Of a stretch of DNA of 12,666 nucleotides, positions 1-7,582 are shown in pieces. Origin of the DNA: Haloferacaceae archaeon (GTDB lineage Archaea > Halobacteriota > Halobacteria > Halobacteriales > Haloferacaceae); the NCBI GenBank assembly GCA_003554115.1, contig PWFE01000023.1, positions 1-12,666 of the forward strand. Reading direction: 5' to 3'. The notes beneath the pieces were generated by a model. That model was not told where the DNA came from. It was given only the letters and a program-made list of their open reading frames with translations, and did not search any database. How positions within the stretch are numbered: position 1 is the first letter of the stretch; each line of letters begins with the position of its first letter. A program made the translations under genes and the position numbers.

Positions 1-239
1 AGCAGTCGACGTGGCACGCGAGCCAGTGCGAACTCGTTTTCTTTGGCAGTGTGCCAGCGGTCCTCGAAGACCGCATAGAACTCGTATTCGAGCCCTAAAA
101 TCGACTGGTGGTTGTCGAACGTCCCTGCGTTGAGTTCGCTCAACACGAAGTCAGCATCGGCTGCCGCCTCGGTGTGATATGTCTCGGTATCGACTGCGAG
201 CACGTCTCTGACCGACGCCGCCAACTCCGATTCTGTCAT
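1..239 (-). CDS. N-terminal part of a probable glutamate-cysteine-ligase-like (GCS2-type) protein, cut by window edge
   Basis: The visible 79 residues start at an ATG at 239 and run off the left edge, so the C-terminal part is not seen. The stretch with residues ILGLEYEF resembles the start of the glutamate-binding strand of the carboxylate-amine ligase family (GCS2, 'GxExEF'-like), and it is followed by a conserved-looking VPRRL segment. I recall similar haloarchaeal proteins annotated as glutamate-cysteine ligase family members, which would make gamma-glutamylcysteine, the main haloarchaeal thiol. This is family recall, not proof, since the catalytic region lies outside the window. The gene is divergent from the DNA ligase across 162 bases. 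I see no clear TATA box for it. It could equally be a related ATP-grasp or ligase protein of other function. Confidence 0.5.
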   Translation of the reverse strand, partial: MTESELAASVRDVLAVDTETYHTEAAADADFVLSELNAGTFDNHQSILGLEYEFYAVFEDRWHTAKENEFALARVPRRL

Positions 240-401
240 CAGTTGACCCTACTCTCTGTTCGAGGCCCTTGAACCCACCTCTGTCGACCTGGGGGTGAAC
301 GTCCTCGTCGGATACGAACTCCGTGAGAAGCGACCGGAGGCTCTGCGGCGATTGACCCGGAACCCGTCGACCTTAGGCCACGAGGCTGAAACAGGCAAGC
401 A

Positions 402-2090
402 ATGGAGTTTGCGACGTTTGCCGAGTACGCACAGCAAATCGAGGCCGAAGCCGGCGATCTTGAAACCATCCAACAGGTCGCCGCCCTGTTCGAAACCGCT
501 GATGAGGCGTTGTCGACGGTTGTCCGCTTCGTTCAGGGACGTGTGTTTCCAGCCTGGTCGTCCCGAACGCTCGACATCGGCCCCTCGCTGTGTTATACCG
601 CCATCGCTCGCGCCGCAGGGCCGAACGTCTCGGTCGACGATATCGAATCCCAGTTGGCTGCCGACGGCGAAATCGGTGCCGTCGCCGAATCCTTCGAGTT
701 CGGCACCCAACAGGGGCTGGCGGCGTTCACCGCCGACCCACAAACCGGGCTGACAACCAGCGATGTCGACCGCGAACTCCGTGCGATTGCGGCAGCCGAC
801 GGCTCGGGAAGCCAAGACAAAAAGGTCGACCGGCTGTTCGGGCTGTTTCGGCAGTGCTCTCCGCTCGAAGCGCGGTATCTTGCCCGGCTCGTGTTGGGTG
901 AGATGCGGATCGGCGTCGGCGAAGGAACTGTCCGTGATGCGATCGTCGAGGCGTTCGACCAGCCAGCCGAAACCGTCGGACGCGCTCTGCAAGTGACGAA
1001 CGATTACGGCGAGGTGGCGGTTGTTGCCTGCAATGAGAGCGCCGGGCGATCCGAGGATACTGGGGGACTCGACGCGCTTGAACTCGAAGTCGGTCGACCA
1101 GTTCAGTCGATGCTTGCCCAGGCGGGGACAGCTGCCGAGGCGCTCGATAGCTGGGGGCGCGCGGCGGCCGAACCCAAGTTCGACGGCGCGCGGGTCCAGA
1201 TACACGTCGCCGAGCCGGCCGGTGAGGAGATTTCGATTTACTCTCGAAATATGGACGAGGTGACCGATGGACTTCCCGAAATCGTCGACTTCGTCGCCGC
1301 GCGCACAACCGAACGCTGTATTATCGACGGCGAGGTCCTCGCGGTCGACGAGGCGGGCGACCCACTTGCCTTCCAGCACGTACTCCGTCGGTTCCGCCGC
1401 AAACACGATATCGAACAGCTTCGTGAGGAGGTCGAACTCCGATTGCATGCGTTTGACTGTCTGCTGGCCGGCGACAAGCGACTACTCGACGTGCCGTTCG
1501 ACGAGCGCCACAACCACCTGCAGCGTGTGCTCGACGACCACGATGCAGTTGCCGAGCTACTGGTGACCAACGATCCCGACGAGATTGCCGACTTCGAGAC
1601 GGCGTCGCTTGCGGCTGGCCACGAGGGAATCATGCTCAAAAACCCCGAGTCGACCTACACGCCGGGCGAGCGCGGCAAACACTGGCTCAAGCGCAAACCC
1701 GACGTTGAGACGGTTGATCTGGTCGTCACCGGCGCCGAGTGGGGCGAGGGTCGACGGGCCAGCTTTTTGGGGACGTTTCTGCTCTCGGTTCGAGACTCCG
1801 AGGCCGACAGCTATCGAACCATTGGCAAGGTCGCAACCGGAATCACCGACGAACAGTTGGTCGCACTGACCGACCTGCTTGAGCCACAGATCGCAGCCGA
1901 ATCCGGCCAAACGGTCGACATCCAGCCATCGGTTGTCTTCGAGGTGGGCTACGAGGAGATCCAGCCGTCGCCGACTTACTCGTCGGGTTACGCGCTTCGG
2001 TTTCCGCGATTCATTGCGGTTCGGTCGGAAAAATCACCGGCCGACGCCGAGACGCTTGAGCGGATCGAGCGACTTGTCGACGCCCAGTAA
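402..2090 (+). CDS. ligA: ATP-dependent DNA ligase
   Basis: A 562-residue protein of normal length for archaeal replicative ATP-dependent DNA ligases, which seal nicks during Okazaki fragment joining and repair through a lysine-AMP intermediate. The N-terminal helical DNA-binding domain covers about residues 1-225. The nucleotidyltransferase domain carries motif I KFDGAR with the adenylated lysine K259, motif Ia SRNMDEVT, motif III IIDGEV (E311), motif IV EGIMLK (E408, K413) and motif V HWLKRKP (K430, K432). The rest, to residue 562, is the OB-fold domain. The ATG at 402 fits the usual N-terminus, and a weak TATA-like CTTAGG lies 25-30 bases upstream, so a leaderless mRNA is possible. The stop codon abuts the stop codon of the convergent histidine kinase with no gap. 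Haloarchaea often also have an NAD-dependent ligase elsewhere. That one is not in this window. Confidence 0.96.
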   Translation: MEFATFAEYAQQIEAEAGDLETIQQVAALFETADEALSTVVRFVQGRVFPAWSSRTLDIGPSLCYTAIARAAGPNVSVDDIESQLAADGEIGAVAESFEFGTQQGLAAFTADPQTGLTTSDVDRELRAIAAADGSGSQDKKVDRLFGLFRQCSPLEARYLARLVLGEMRIGVGEGTVRDAIVEAFDQPAETVGRALQVTNDYGEVAVVACNESAGRSEDTGGLDALELEVGRPVQSMLAQAGTAAEALDSWGRAAAEPKFDGARVQIHVAEPAGEEISIYSRNMDEVTDGLPEIVDFVAARTTERCIIDGEVLAVDEAGDPLAFQHVLRRFRRKHDIEQLREEVELRLHAFDCLLAGDKRLLDVPFDERHNHLQRVLDDHDAVAELLVTNDPDEIADFETASLAAGHEGIMLKNPESTYTPGERGKHWLKRKPDVETVDLVVTGAEWGEGRRASFLGTFLLSVRDSEADSYRTIGKVATGITDEQLVALTDLLEPQIAAESGQTVDIQPSVVFEVGYEEIQPSPTYSSGYALRFPRFIAVRSEKSPADAETLERIERLVDAQ

Positions 2091-4001
2091 CTACGTTGGC
2101 CGCCGCCCTTCGGGTTCGATCTGTTCACCGGTGGGCGATGCCCGCTGGACACCGGTTATCTCGATGCGGAGGCCTCCAGTCTCGCTTTCGTCGGCCGAAA
2201 GCCTCCAACCGTGAGCGTCGGCGATCTGGTCGACGATATACAACCCGAGACCGGTGCCGTTGTGTTTCGACGAAAATCCTTGCTCGAAGATGCGCTCGCG
2301 CTGGCTCTCTGGGATGCCAACGCCGTCGTCGGCAACGAACAGGCCATCGTCGAGGTCGCCGACCGTAACTGTCAGCCCATCGCCGCCGTGTTCGATTGCA
2401 TTGCGAAAGAGGTTCTCCAGTAGCTGTGTAAGCCGGCTCTGGTCGGCAACGATTTCTTTGTCAGTCTCGACTTCCAACGTGGCGTCTTCGACCACCAGAC
2501 TCTGCCAGCAGTCGACGACGAGTCGACCGACATCGACGGCTTCGGTGTCGTCGATCCCCGCACCGGAGCGAGCCAACAAAAGGAGATCGTCGATCAGTTG
2601 GGTCATTCTCGTGACCGCTCGCATCGCTCGCTCGAAATGGACAGACTCGCCCGTCTCTTCGGCTAACTCAAGGGAGCCAGCCAACACGTTGAGCGGGTTT
2701 CGCAGATCGTGGCTCACGATGCTGGCGAACTCGTCGAGCCGCTCGTTATCTTTTGCTAACGCCCGCTCGGAGTCCCGAATCGCTGTGATATCGGCTACCG
2801 CACAGATCACGCGGTCGACCGAGCCATCGTCTGCGGCCAGCGGCGAAGCGTTGACCGAAAGCCACCGTTGTGTGCCATCCGCGAGCCGAATGCCGTGCTC
2901 GTAGCCGAACACTGGCTTGCCCGTCCGTTTGACGACTGAAAACGGGAGCTCATCGCTCGGAATCGGGGTGCCCTCGGCGTCGTGAATCTCCCACTTGGCG
3001 TCGTCGTAGCGTCGACCAACGAGAGTGGACTCTGATAGTCCGAGAACGACTTCGCCGTGGCTGTTGGTGCGGACGATCTCGCCGTCGCTGTCAAGTAGGA
3101 CGATCCCGGCTGGGCTGGTTTCGAACAGCCGGTCGAGCAGTGCTCGTTCGTCGTTCAACTCCTGTTCGCGCTGTTTGCGCGCCGTGATGTCGACGTAGTG
3201 TTCGATGCGGCCACCAGCGTACGGGCCGGTCGTGATCGGGTAGCTCCAGTGTTCGAGCCACCGATCTTTGCGCCCGTCTCCGGGCGTGACGTGACACTCG
3301 AACCGTTCGACGTACGTGTTGTTATCGTAGGTGGCAATCACGCGGTCGGCAAACCGATCCGGATCGGCGAAGATGTGTTTAATTCGCCCCTCGATCAGCC
3401 CGCGTTTGTCTTGGCCGATGATATCGCTGTCGACGCCGAAGTACTCAGCAATGCTATCGTTAATCCAGACAACCGAGAAATCGGCGTCCAAAACGAACGT
3501 GCCGACATACGAGACGCCCAACACGTCCTCGATAAGCGACTGGTAGTCGGCCTCGGTTGCCACTCGTGTTTCGCTACCGGCTGGCGGGTGGCTATCGCGC
3601 GCGCTTGACCGCTTGCGGGAGGTGTCGACCGCACGCTGGATACGATTGATGAGCAAACGGCGGTCGACATCGTCGAGTGGAGCCAACACACAATCAGTGA
3701 CGCCTGCACTGAGCGCCGCTTCGACTGTCCGTTCGGCTGGACTGTTCAGTACGAGAAACACCGGCAGCATCGGATCGTGGGCTTGAATCTGGCGTACTCC
3801 GTCGAGACCGGCTTCGTCTTCGGGCGTCGGCTCGTAGATCACACAGTCGACCGGTTGTGACTCAAGGATCTCGGTGGCTTCGCTGGTGGTTCCGGCTGGT
3901 AGCACTGCTATACTATCGTCTAAATGTCGTATATGGTCCACTGAAAGGGTAGAGGAGGGCGTCAGTGGCCCAATACACAGTATCTGAGTCGCTCTACCCA
4001 T
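2091..4001 (-). CDS. Soluble sensor histidine kinase: degenerate receiver, two PAS domains, HisKA, HATPase
   Basis: A 636-residue cytoplasmic kinase with no membrane segment. Residues about 4-125 form a receiver-like domain, but the phosphoacceptor position reads IYEP (E57 instead of Asp) and the usual Lys near the end is Ala (A107 in VLAP), so it is probably a pseudo-receiver. Two PAS domains follow (about 150-275, ending VDITARKQ, and about 285-405, ending VADITAI). HisKA has the H-box SHDLRNPL with phospho-His H431. The ATPase domain has the N-box NLFRNAIEHGG, G1 VADDGVGIP and G2 GTGLGL. An ATG 90 bases further upstream (4091) is in frame, but the start at 4001 is preferred because a TATA-like box sits 23-31 bases before it. 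No response regulator is adjacent, as is common for haloarchaeal kinases. It is head to head with the acyl-CoA synthetase gene. The signal is unknown. Confidence 0.93.
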   Translation of the reverse strand: MGRATQILCIGPLTPSSTLSVDHIRHLDDSIAVLPAGTTSEATEILESQPVDCVIYEPTPEDEAGLDGVRQIQAHDPMLPVFLVLNSPAERTVEAALSAGVTDCVLAPLDDVDRRLLINRIQRAVDTSRKRSSARDSHPPAGSETRVATEADYQSLIEDVLGVSYVGTFVLDADFSVVWINDSIAEYFGVDSDIIGQDKRGLIEGRIKHIFADPDRFADRVIATYDNNTYVERFECHVTPGDGRKDRWLEHWSYPITTGPYAGGRIEHYVDITARKQREQELNDERALLDRLFETSPAGIVLLDSDGEIVRTNSHGEVVLGLSESTLVGRRYDDAKWEIHDAEGTPIPSDELPFSVVKRTGKPVFGYEHGIRLADGTQRWLSVNASPLAADDGSVDRVICAVADITAIRDSERALAKDNERLDEFASIVSHDLRNPLNVLAGSLELAEETGESVHFERAMRAVTRMTQLIDDLLLLARSGAGIDDTEAVDVGRLVVDCWQSLVVEDATLEVETDKEIVADQSRLTQLLENLFRNAIEHGGDGLTVTVGDLDDGLFVADDGVGIPESQRERIFEQGFSSKHNGTGLGLYIVDQIADAHGWRLSADESETGGLRIEITGVQRASPTGEQIEPEGRRPT

Positions 4002-4023
4002 GGGTTGTGGAGGGATGCAAAGA

Positions 4024-4032
4024 GTATATGTA
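4024..4032 (-). promoter_or_regulatory. TATA box of the histidine kinase gene
   Basis: On the minus strand this reads TACATATAC and lies 23-31 bases upstream of the ATG at 4001, the spacing expected for leaderless haloarchaeal transcripts. It is the reason for choosing that start. Confidence 0.6.
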
Positions 4033-4035
4033 TTC

Positions 4036-4056
4036 TGATTAATCACATACTGATTA
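4036..4056. promoter_or_regulatory. Possible operator: perfect palindrome plus repeated heptamer between divergent genes
   Basis: TGATTAATCA at 4036-4045 is a perfect 10-base palindrome. The heptamer CTGATTA occurs at 4035-4041 and again at 4050-4056, 15 bases apart. Both lie just upstream of the kinase TATA box and in the upstream region of the acyl-CoA synthetase, where a regulator of one or both genes could bind. Binding is inferred. The AT-rich context raises the odds of chance symmetry. Confidence 0.3.
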
Positions 4057-4076
4057 CGTTCCTTCCCTGCTGGGCA

Positions 4077-4089
4077 GCCACGCGGTGGC
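4077..4089 (+). promoter_or_regulatory. Short GC-rich hairpin in the leader of the acyl-CoA synthetase
   Basis: GCCAC-GCG-GTGGC is a perfect 5-base stem with a 3-base loop, ending 35 bases before the ATG at 4125. No TATA box sits at leaderless distance from that ATG, so transcription may start further upstream and leave this hairpin in a 5' leader, or it may be a protein-binding site. Function is unknown. Confidence 0.25.
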
Positions 4090-4124
4090 ACAACACCGAA
4101 GCCGCTTGCCGCACGAGAGATGGT

Positions 4125-5768
4125 ATGAGCTGGCAGATCATGCCATCCTATGAGTCATACAGCGAGGCGCGCGAGGCGTTTCGCTGGCAGCTCCCAGCGA
4201 AGTTCAATCCCGGCGTCGACTTCGTTCGACCTCACGATCCTGACCGAGTCGCGCTGCGCTACGAACAACCCGACCGCAGTGTGTCAACGCACACCTACGG
4301 CGACCTCGACAAGCAGTCGGACCGGCTCGCCGCCGGCCTTCGTGCGCTTGGAATCGAGGCCAGCGACCGAGTTGCGGTCGTCGTCCCTCAGAAGCCAGCC
4401 AACCCGATCGCGCATCTCGCTGCATGGAAACTCGGGGCGATTACGGTGCCGCTGACTGTCCTCTTTGGGCCTGAAGCACTCGAATACCGCCTTCAGGACA
4501 GTGAGGCTCGCGCGACCATCGTCGACCCGGCGGTCCGTGAGACGGTCGACTCCGTTTGCGAAAACTGCTCGGCGCTCGAATACGTCCTCAACCTTGAGGC
4601 CACCACGAACGACGCTCACAGCGTCCAGTCGCTGATAAACGCCCACGAGCCCGGCATCGAGCCTTTCGAGTCGACGCCCGATACGCCGAGTGCGATTATG
4701 TACACCAGCGGCTCGACAGGCCCACCGAAGGGGGTGCTCCACAGCCACGCGCTGTGGGTGGGTCGAGCTGCGGCCGCCTACAACTACTTCGATCACGGCC
4801 TCGGCCCCGAGTCGACGCTGTGGACGCCCGCCGACTGGGCGTGGGGAGCGGCGCTTGGCGGGACGCTGTTTGCCGGTCTCCACTACGGCACAACGGTTCT
4901 CGCGTGGCCACGCGAAAGGTTCGATCCAGAAGCTGTTTTCGCCCTTCTTGCTCGCCACAACGTCTCCCATTCGTTTCTACCGCCCACTGCGCTCCGGATG
5001 TTAATGTGCGTCGACGAGCCCGCCGAGCGGTTCGATCTCAGCCTCCAGACGCTGGCGGCCGCCGGTGAACCGCTCACCCCCGAGATTTTGCAGTGGGCAA
5101 CTGAAACGTTCGACGACGTACCGGTCAATGAGTTTTATGGACAAACGGAGTTGAATCTCGTCGTCGGCAACTGCTCGCGGTGGTTTACGGCCAAACCCGA
5201 AAGCATGGGCAAACCGCTACCGGGCTACGAGGTTCGAATCGTCGACCCCGAAAAGCCCGACCCCTCAGATCCACTCCCACGTGGCGAGGCCGGCGAGATT
5301 GCGGTCAGACCGGGCGACCGTCGCGTGTTTTTCACTGAATACTGGAAGCGTCCCGACAAAACCGCACAAACGGAGCTCAACGGGTGGTTTCTGACGGGCG
5401 ATATTGCTCGGCGTGACAACGAGGGGTATCTATGGTTCGTCTCGCGAGCCGACGATGTGATTCTCACCAGCGGCTACCGCGTTGGGCCGATGGAGATCGA
5501 ACGCGTTCTTTTGGCGCATCCGGCCGTCGAGCAGGCCGGCGTCATCGGCGTCCCCGACGACCTCCGCGGCGAGGCGATCAAAGCGTTCGTCCAGCCGGCT
5601 GCTGGCGTCGACGGATCGGCCGAACTCGAACGAGAACTCACAGCAACGGTCCGCAAGCAGCTGGCCGACTATGAGTATCCTCGACAGATCGAATTCGTCG
5701 ACAACCTGCCGACGACCACGACCGGCAAAATCCAGCGGCGAGCACTGCAGGAGCAACCCGATACATAA
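4125..5768 (+). CDS. AMP-forming acyl-CoA synthetase (acetyl/medium-chain type)
   Basis: A 547-residue ANL-superfamily enzyme that activates a carboxylic acid with ATP to an acyl-AMP and then makes the CoA thioester. Visible motifs are the P-loop YTSGSTGPPKG (193-203), YGQTE (338-342), the TGD motif (424-426) followed by the hinge region SRADDV and SGYRVGP, and the C-terminal catalytic lysine in TGKIQRR (K535). YGQTE and SGYRVGPMEIE resemble acetyl-CoA synthetase and medium-chain (ACSM-type) acyl-CoA synthetases more than long-chain enzymes, but substrate cannot be read from sequence. The frame is open back to 4005, but the extra 40 residues there are Cys/Trp-rich and unlike the family. I choose ATG 4125, and ATG 4140 (MPSYESY) is equally possible. 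It is divergent from the histidine kinase and ends 11 bases from the convergent aldo/keto reductase. Confidence 0.92.
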   Translation: MSWQIMPSYESYSEAREAFRWQLPAKFNPGVDFVRPHDPDRVALRYEQPDRSVSTHTYGDLDKQSDRLAAGLRALGIEASDRVAVVVPQKPANPIAHLAAWKLGAITVPLTVLFGPEALEYRLQDSEARATIVDPAVRETVDSVCENCSALEYVLNLEATTNDAHSVQSLINAHEPGIEPFESTPDTPSAIMYTSGSTGPPKGVLHSHALWVGRAAAAYNYFDHGLGPESTLWTPADWAWGAALGGTLFAGLHYGTTVLAWPRERFDPEAVFALLARHNVSHSFLPPTALRMLMCVDEPAERFDLSLQTLAAAGEPLTPEILQWATETFDDVPVNEFYGQTELNLVVGNCSRWFTAKPESMGKPLPGYEVRIVDPEKPDPSDPLPRGEAGEIAVRPGDRRVFFTEYWKRPDKTAQTELNGWFLTGDIARRDNEGYLWFVSRADDVILTSGYRVGPMEIERVLLAHPAVEQAGVIGVPDDLRGEAIKAFVQPAAGVDGSAELERELTATVRKQLADYEYPRQIEFVDNLPTTTTGKIQRRALQEQPDT

Positions 5769-5779
5769 GTAGTCGGCGA

Positions 5780-6544
5780 CTACTCCGGATACAGTTCGAG
5801 CGTTCGGTCAATCTCGTCGATCCGTCGACACTCGTCGTCAGTCAGTGTCACCGCTCGTGCCTGCAGATTCGCTTCGAGATGTTGCCGGGTGCTGGCTTTC
5901 GGAATCGTCACCACGGTCGGCTTCGAGAGCAACCACGCGAGTGTGACCGCTTCGGGTGTCGTCTCGTGGGCGGCTGCGATGTCGACAATCGTCTCACTCT
6001 CTTGTACCGTCCCGCCCGCAAGTGGCGAGTACGCGACGAGAGGATACTCAGACGTTTGGGCGTGTTCTAGTAGATCCGCCGACCACCAGAACGGATGAAA
6101 CTCGACTTGGTGGGCGGCAATGGGTGCCGAAAGTTCTCTCTGTGCGACCTCAAGTTGGTCGACAGTGAAGTTGCTCAGTCCAACGCCGCCGATTGTCCCC
6201 GATTTGTAGAGTCGGTCGAACGCTGCCAGTGTCTCTTGTGGATCGTAGGTATCGATCGGACGATGGATATAGAGGAGATCAACTCGATCAACGCCGAGTT
6301 GGTCCATACTTGTCTCTGTCGTTGAGACGATATCGTCGGTACTGAGGCTATCTGCCCAGACTTTTGTTGCAACAGTGAGCACCTCACGGTCGACACCACT
6401 CGCAGCGATCGCGTTGCCGACGACTCCCTCATTGTCATAGATTTGGGCCGTATCGAGATGTCGGTAGCCGAGATCAATCGCTGTCGTGATCGTCTCGTGG
6501 TTCTCGATGGCCATCGTCCCGAGTCCGACCGGTGGCAGGTCCAT
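5780..6544 (-). CDS. Aldo/keto reductase, NADPH-dependent
   Basis: A 254-residue (beta/alpha)8 oxidoreductase of the aldo/keto reductase superfamily that reduces aldehydes or ketones with NAD(P)H. The catalytic tetrad is visible: D31 (in RHLDTA), Y36, K61 (in ATKVW) and H94 (in YIHRP). The cofactor-binding end IPKASTRQHLEANL is the IPKS-type motif and suggests NADPH preference. The length is slightly short for the family (usually 260-330) but matches other haloarchaeal 2,5-diketo-gluconate-reductase-like members. No leaderless TATA box is obvious. A TATAAG lies about 61-66 bases upstream, across the stop codon of the preceding gene, so it may have a leader or be read through from the upstream 131-residue gene. 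The substrate is unknown. Confidence 0.93.
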   Translation of the reverse strand: MDLPPVGLGTMAIENHETITTAIDLGYRHLDTAQIYDNEGVVGNAIAASGVDREVLTVATKVWADSLSTDDIVSTTETSMDQLGVDRVDLLYIHRPIDTYDPQETLAAFDRLYKSGTIGGVGLSNFTVDQLEVAQRELSAPIAAHQVEFHPFWWSADLLEHAQTSEYPLVAYSPLAGGTVQESETIVDIAAAHETTPEAVTLAWLLSKPTVVTIPKASTRQHLEANLQARAVTLTDDECRRIDEIDRTLELYPE

Positions 6545-6604
6545 ACACGCACTCAGCGACTGGTCGACAAGAACACCACCGATTCCCCTTCCCGCTCAAC
6601 ACAG

Positions 6605-6610
6605 CTTATA
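6605..6610 (-). promoter_or_regulatory. Candidate TATA box of the aldo/keto reductase
   Basis: TATAAG on the minus strand contains the TAA stop codon of the upstream 131-residue gene. Initiation about 25 bases downstream would give a leader of about 35-40 bases. No ribosome-binding site is visible before the ATG. Confidence 0.3.
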
Positions 6611-7001
6611 CGCCGACAACCCACGCTTTGTACGTCGACTCGTAGCCATACACCGACTGAAACGCTTCGTCGATAAACATTGCCAGTCGATTGGCATCCG
6701 ACCGCGCGGTGATCTGGGCGTGGGTTCCGTCGGCCTCCTCGGGGCTCACTAAATTCTCGACCCGGAAATCGGGGTACGAACCGAGGAGTTCTTTGAGTCG
6801 GTCGAGTTCTGCGTCCGTGCAGTCCATCGACACCGTGGTCTCGGAAAACTGAATCCACGGGACGAGTTCGTCTTCGGCCTCGGGTGGGAGGTCCTCCGGC
6901 TCGACGGTTAGAAACTCACTACCGCGCTGGCGATGAGCACCGATCGCGTCGGCAAACAGCTGTCGACGGTCGGCAGGCGTTTCGGCGTCGAATCTGGTCA
7001 T
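6606..7001 (-). CDS. Small acidic protein of unknown function, haloarchaeal type
   Basis: A 131-residue acidic, soluble protein with no signal peptide or membrane segment. An N-terminal helix (about residues 10-26, ADRRQLFADAIGAHRQRG) is followed by an apparent alternating strand/helix pattern: strand around VSMDC, helix DAELDRLKELLG, strand FRVENLV, strand HAQITARS, helix NRLAMFIDEAFQSVYG, and a final strand KAWVVGV. I recognise it as the kind of small conserved protein common in Halobacteria but cannot name a family or function. The start at 7001 is well supported by a TATA-like box 22-29 bases upstream. It lies between the dUTPase-like gene (upstream, same strand) and the aldo/keto reductase, which starts 61 bases further on. 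Confidence 0.85.
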   Translation of the reverse strand: MTRFDAETPADRRQLFADAIGAHRQRGSEFLTVEPEDLPPEAEDELVPWIQFSETTVSMDCTDAELDRLKELLGSYPDFRVENLVSPEEADGTHAQITARSDANRLAMFIDEAFQSVYGYESTYKAWVVGV

Positions 7002-7022
7002 GGCCGCAGTAGGCCCCGTTTA

Positions 7023-7030
7023 CTTATAAG
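7023..7030 (-). promoter_or_regulatory. TATA box of the 131-residue unknown gene
   Basis: The palindrome CTTATAAG lies 22-29 bases upstream of the ATG at 7001, the leaderless spacing. It also falls just past the end of the dUTPase-like gene, so the two genes can be transcribed separately. Confidence 0.6.
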
Positions 7031-7054
7031 AGCCGGTGCTCTCTGCCCGCTCTC

Positions 7055-7483
7055 TCAACCAGACAGCAACGTCGACAGCCGAGCATTTTCTTTGATTTTG
7101 ATCCCACCCTCGCTAACGGTGAGCGGAACCGGTCCCACCGATTGGCCGTCCGTAAGGTGGACGGTTGGGTGGAACGCTCCGCGTGTCCGGACCTCGCGTC
7201 GGGTCTGCAGGACGAACCGTACGTCTTCGGGAGCCACCAGCGTCTCGTTGTACTCGACGAGATAGACGCCCTCGGTGAGGTTCCACCAGCCGTAGTCGTC
7301 ATCCGGGTCGCGTTTTTCAGTATCGACTGGTTCGGTCTCGGCGTCGCCGAGTTCACCACCGCCGAAATCAACGCGCCCCGACCCGCTGAGTCGGCTGATC
7401 GAGTCGACAGTCAGATCGAGGCCGGGCGAGTCGGTTTGCGTCGGTTCATAAACGAGATTATCGACGAACGCAGTGAGGTCCAT
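7055..7483 (-). CDS. dUTPase/dCTP-deaminase-fold protein, divergent
   Basis: A 142-residue protein related to the trimeric dUTPase/Dcd family, which keeps uracil out of DNA by hydrolysing dUTP or deaminating dCTP. Family signs are the early GLDLTV segment (about residues 20-25), the strand-rich middle with YLVEYNETLVAPEDV, the RREVRTRGAFHPT stretch at the position of the Arg/Ser substrate loop, and the C-terminal GGIKIKENARLSTLL, which matches the Dcd-like 'KIGENARISTL' ending. The classical dUTPase motif PxSSxxR is not conserved, so activity is uncertain. The frame is open to 7555, but ATG 7483 is chosen because a TATA-like box lies 25-30 bases before it and the extra N-terminus is Arg/His-rich and unlike the rest. 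It is divergent from adk across 99 bases. Confidence 0.7.
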   Translation of the reverse strand: MDLTAFVDNLVYEPTQTDSPGLDLTVDSISRLSGSGRVDFGGGELGDAETEPVDTEKRDPDDDYGWWNLTEGVYLVEYNETLVAPEDVRFVLQTRREVRTRGAFHPTVHLTDGQSVGPVPLTVSEGGIKIKENARLSTLLSG

Positions 7484-7507
7484 ACCGGGTAGTTTGTGAC
7501 CGACTAC

Positions 7508-7513
7508 TAAAAT
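7508..7513 (-). promoter_or_regulatory. TATA box of the dUTPase-like gene
   Basis: ATTTTA on the minus strand, 25-30 bases upstream of ATG 7483, supports the shorter start. Confidence 0.5.
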
Positions 7514-7553
7514 CCGGTGTCGACTTCGGTGGCTCGCAGCAGTATCTTCAAGC

Positions 7554-7559
7554 ATTTAA
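7554..7559 (+). promoter_or_regulatory. TATA box of adk
   Basis: ATTTAA ends 24 bases before the adk ATG at 7583, typical of a leaderless haloarchaeal promoter. It lies about 40 bases from the oppositely directed box of the dUTPase-like gene. Confidence 0.6.
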
Positions 7560-7582
7560 CCTCGGCCACAGACTGACAGTGT

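Noticed and set aside
249..1448. A 399-residue open frame antisense to the DNA ligase
   Set aside because: It is the shadow of a GC-rich gene with strong third-position bias; the ligase has every motif on the other strand.
4005..4124. Longer N-terminus for the acyl-CoA synthetase from 4005
   Set aside because: The 40 extra residues are Cys/Trp-rich and not acidic, and the stretch holds the kinase promoter and palindrome.
4284..4970. A 228-residue antisense frame inside the acyl-CoA synthetase
   Set aside because: Arg/Val-rich shadow; the plus strand carries all acyl-CoA synthetase motifs.
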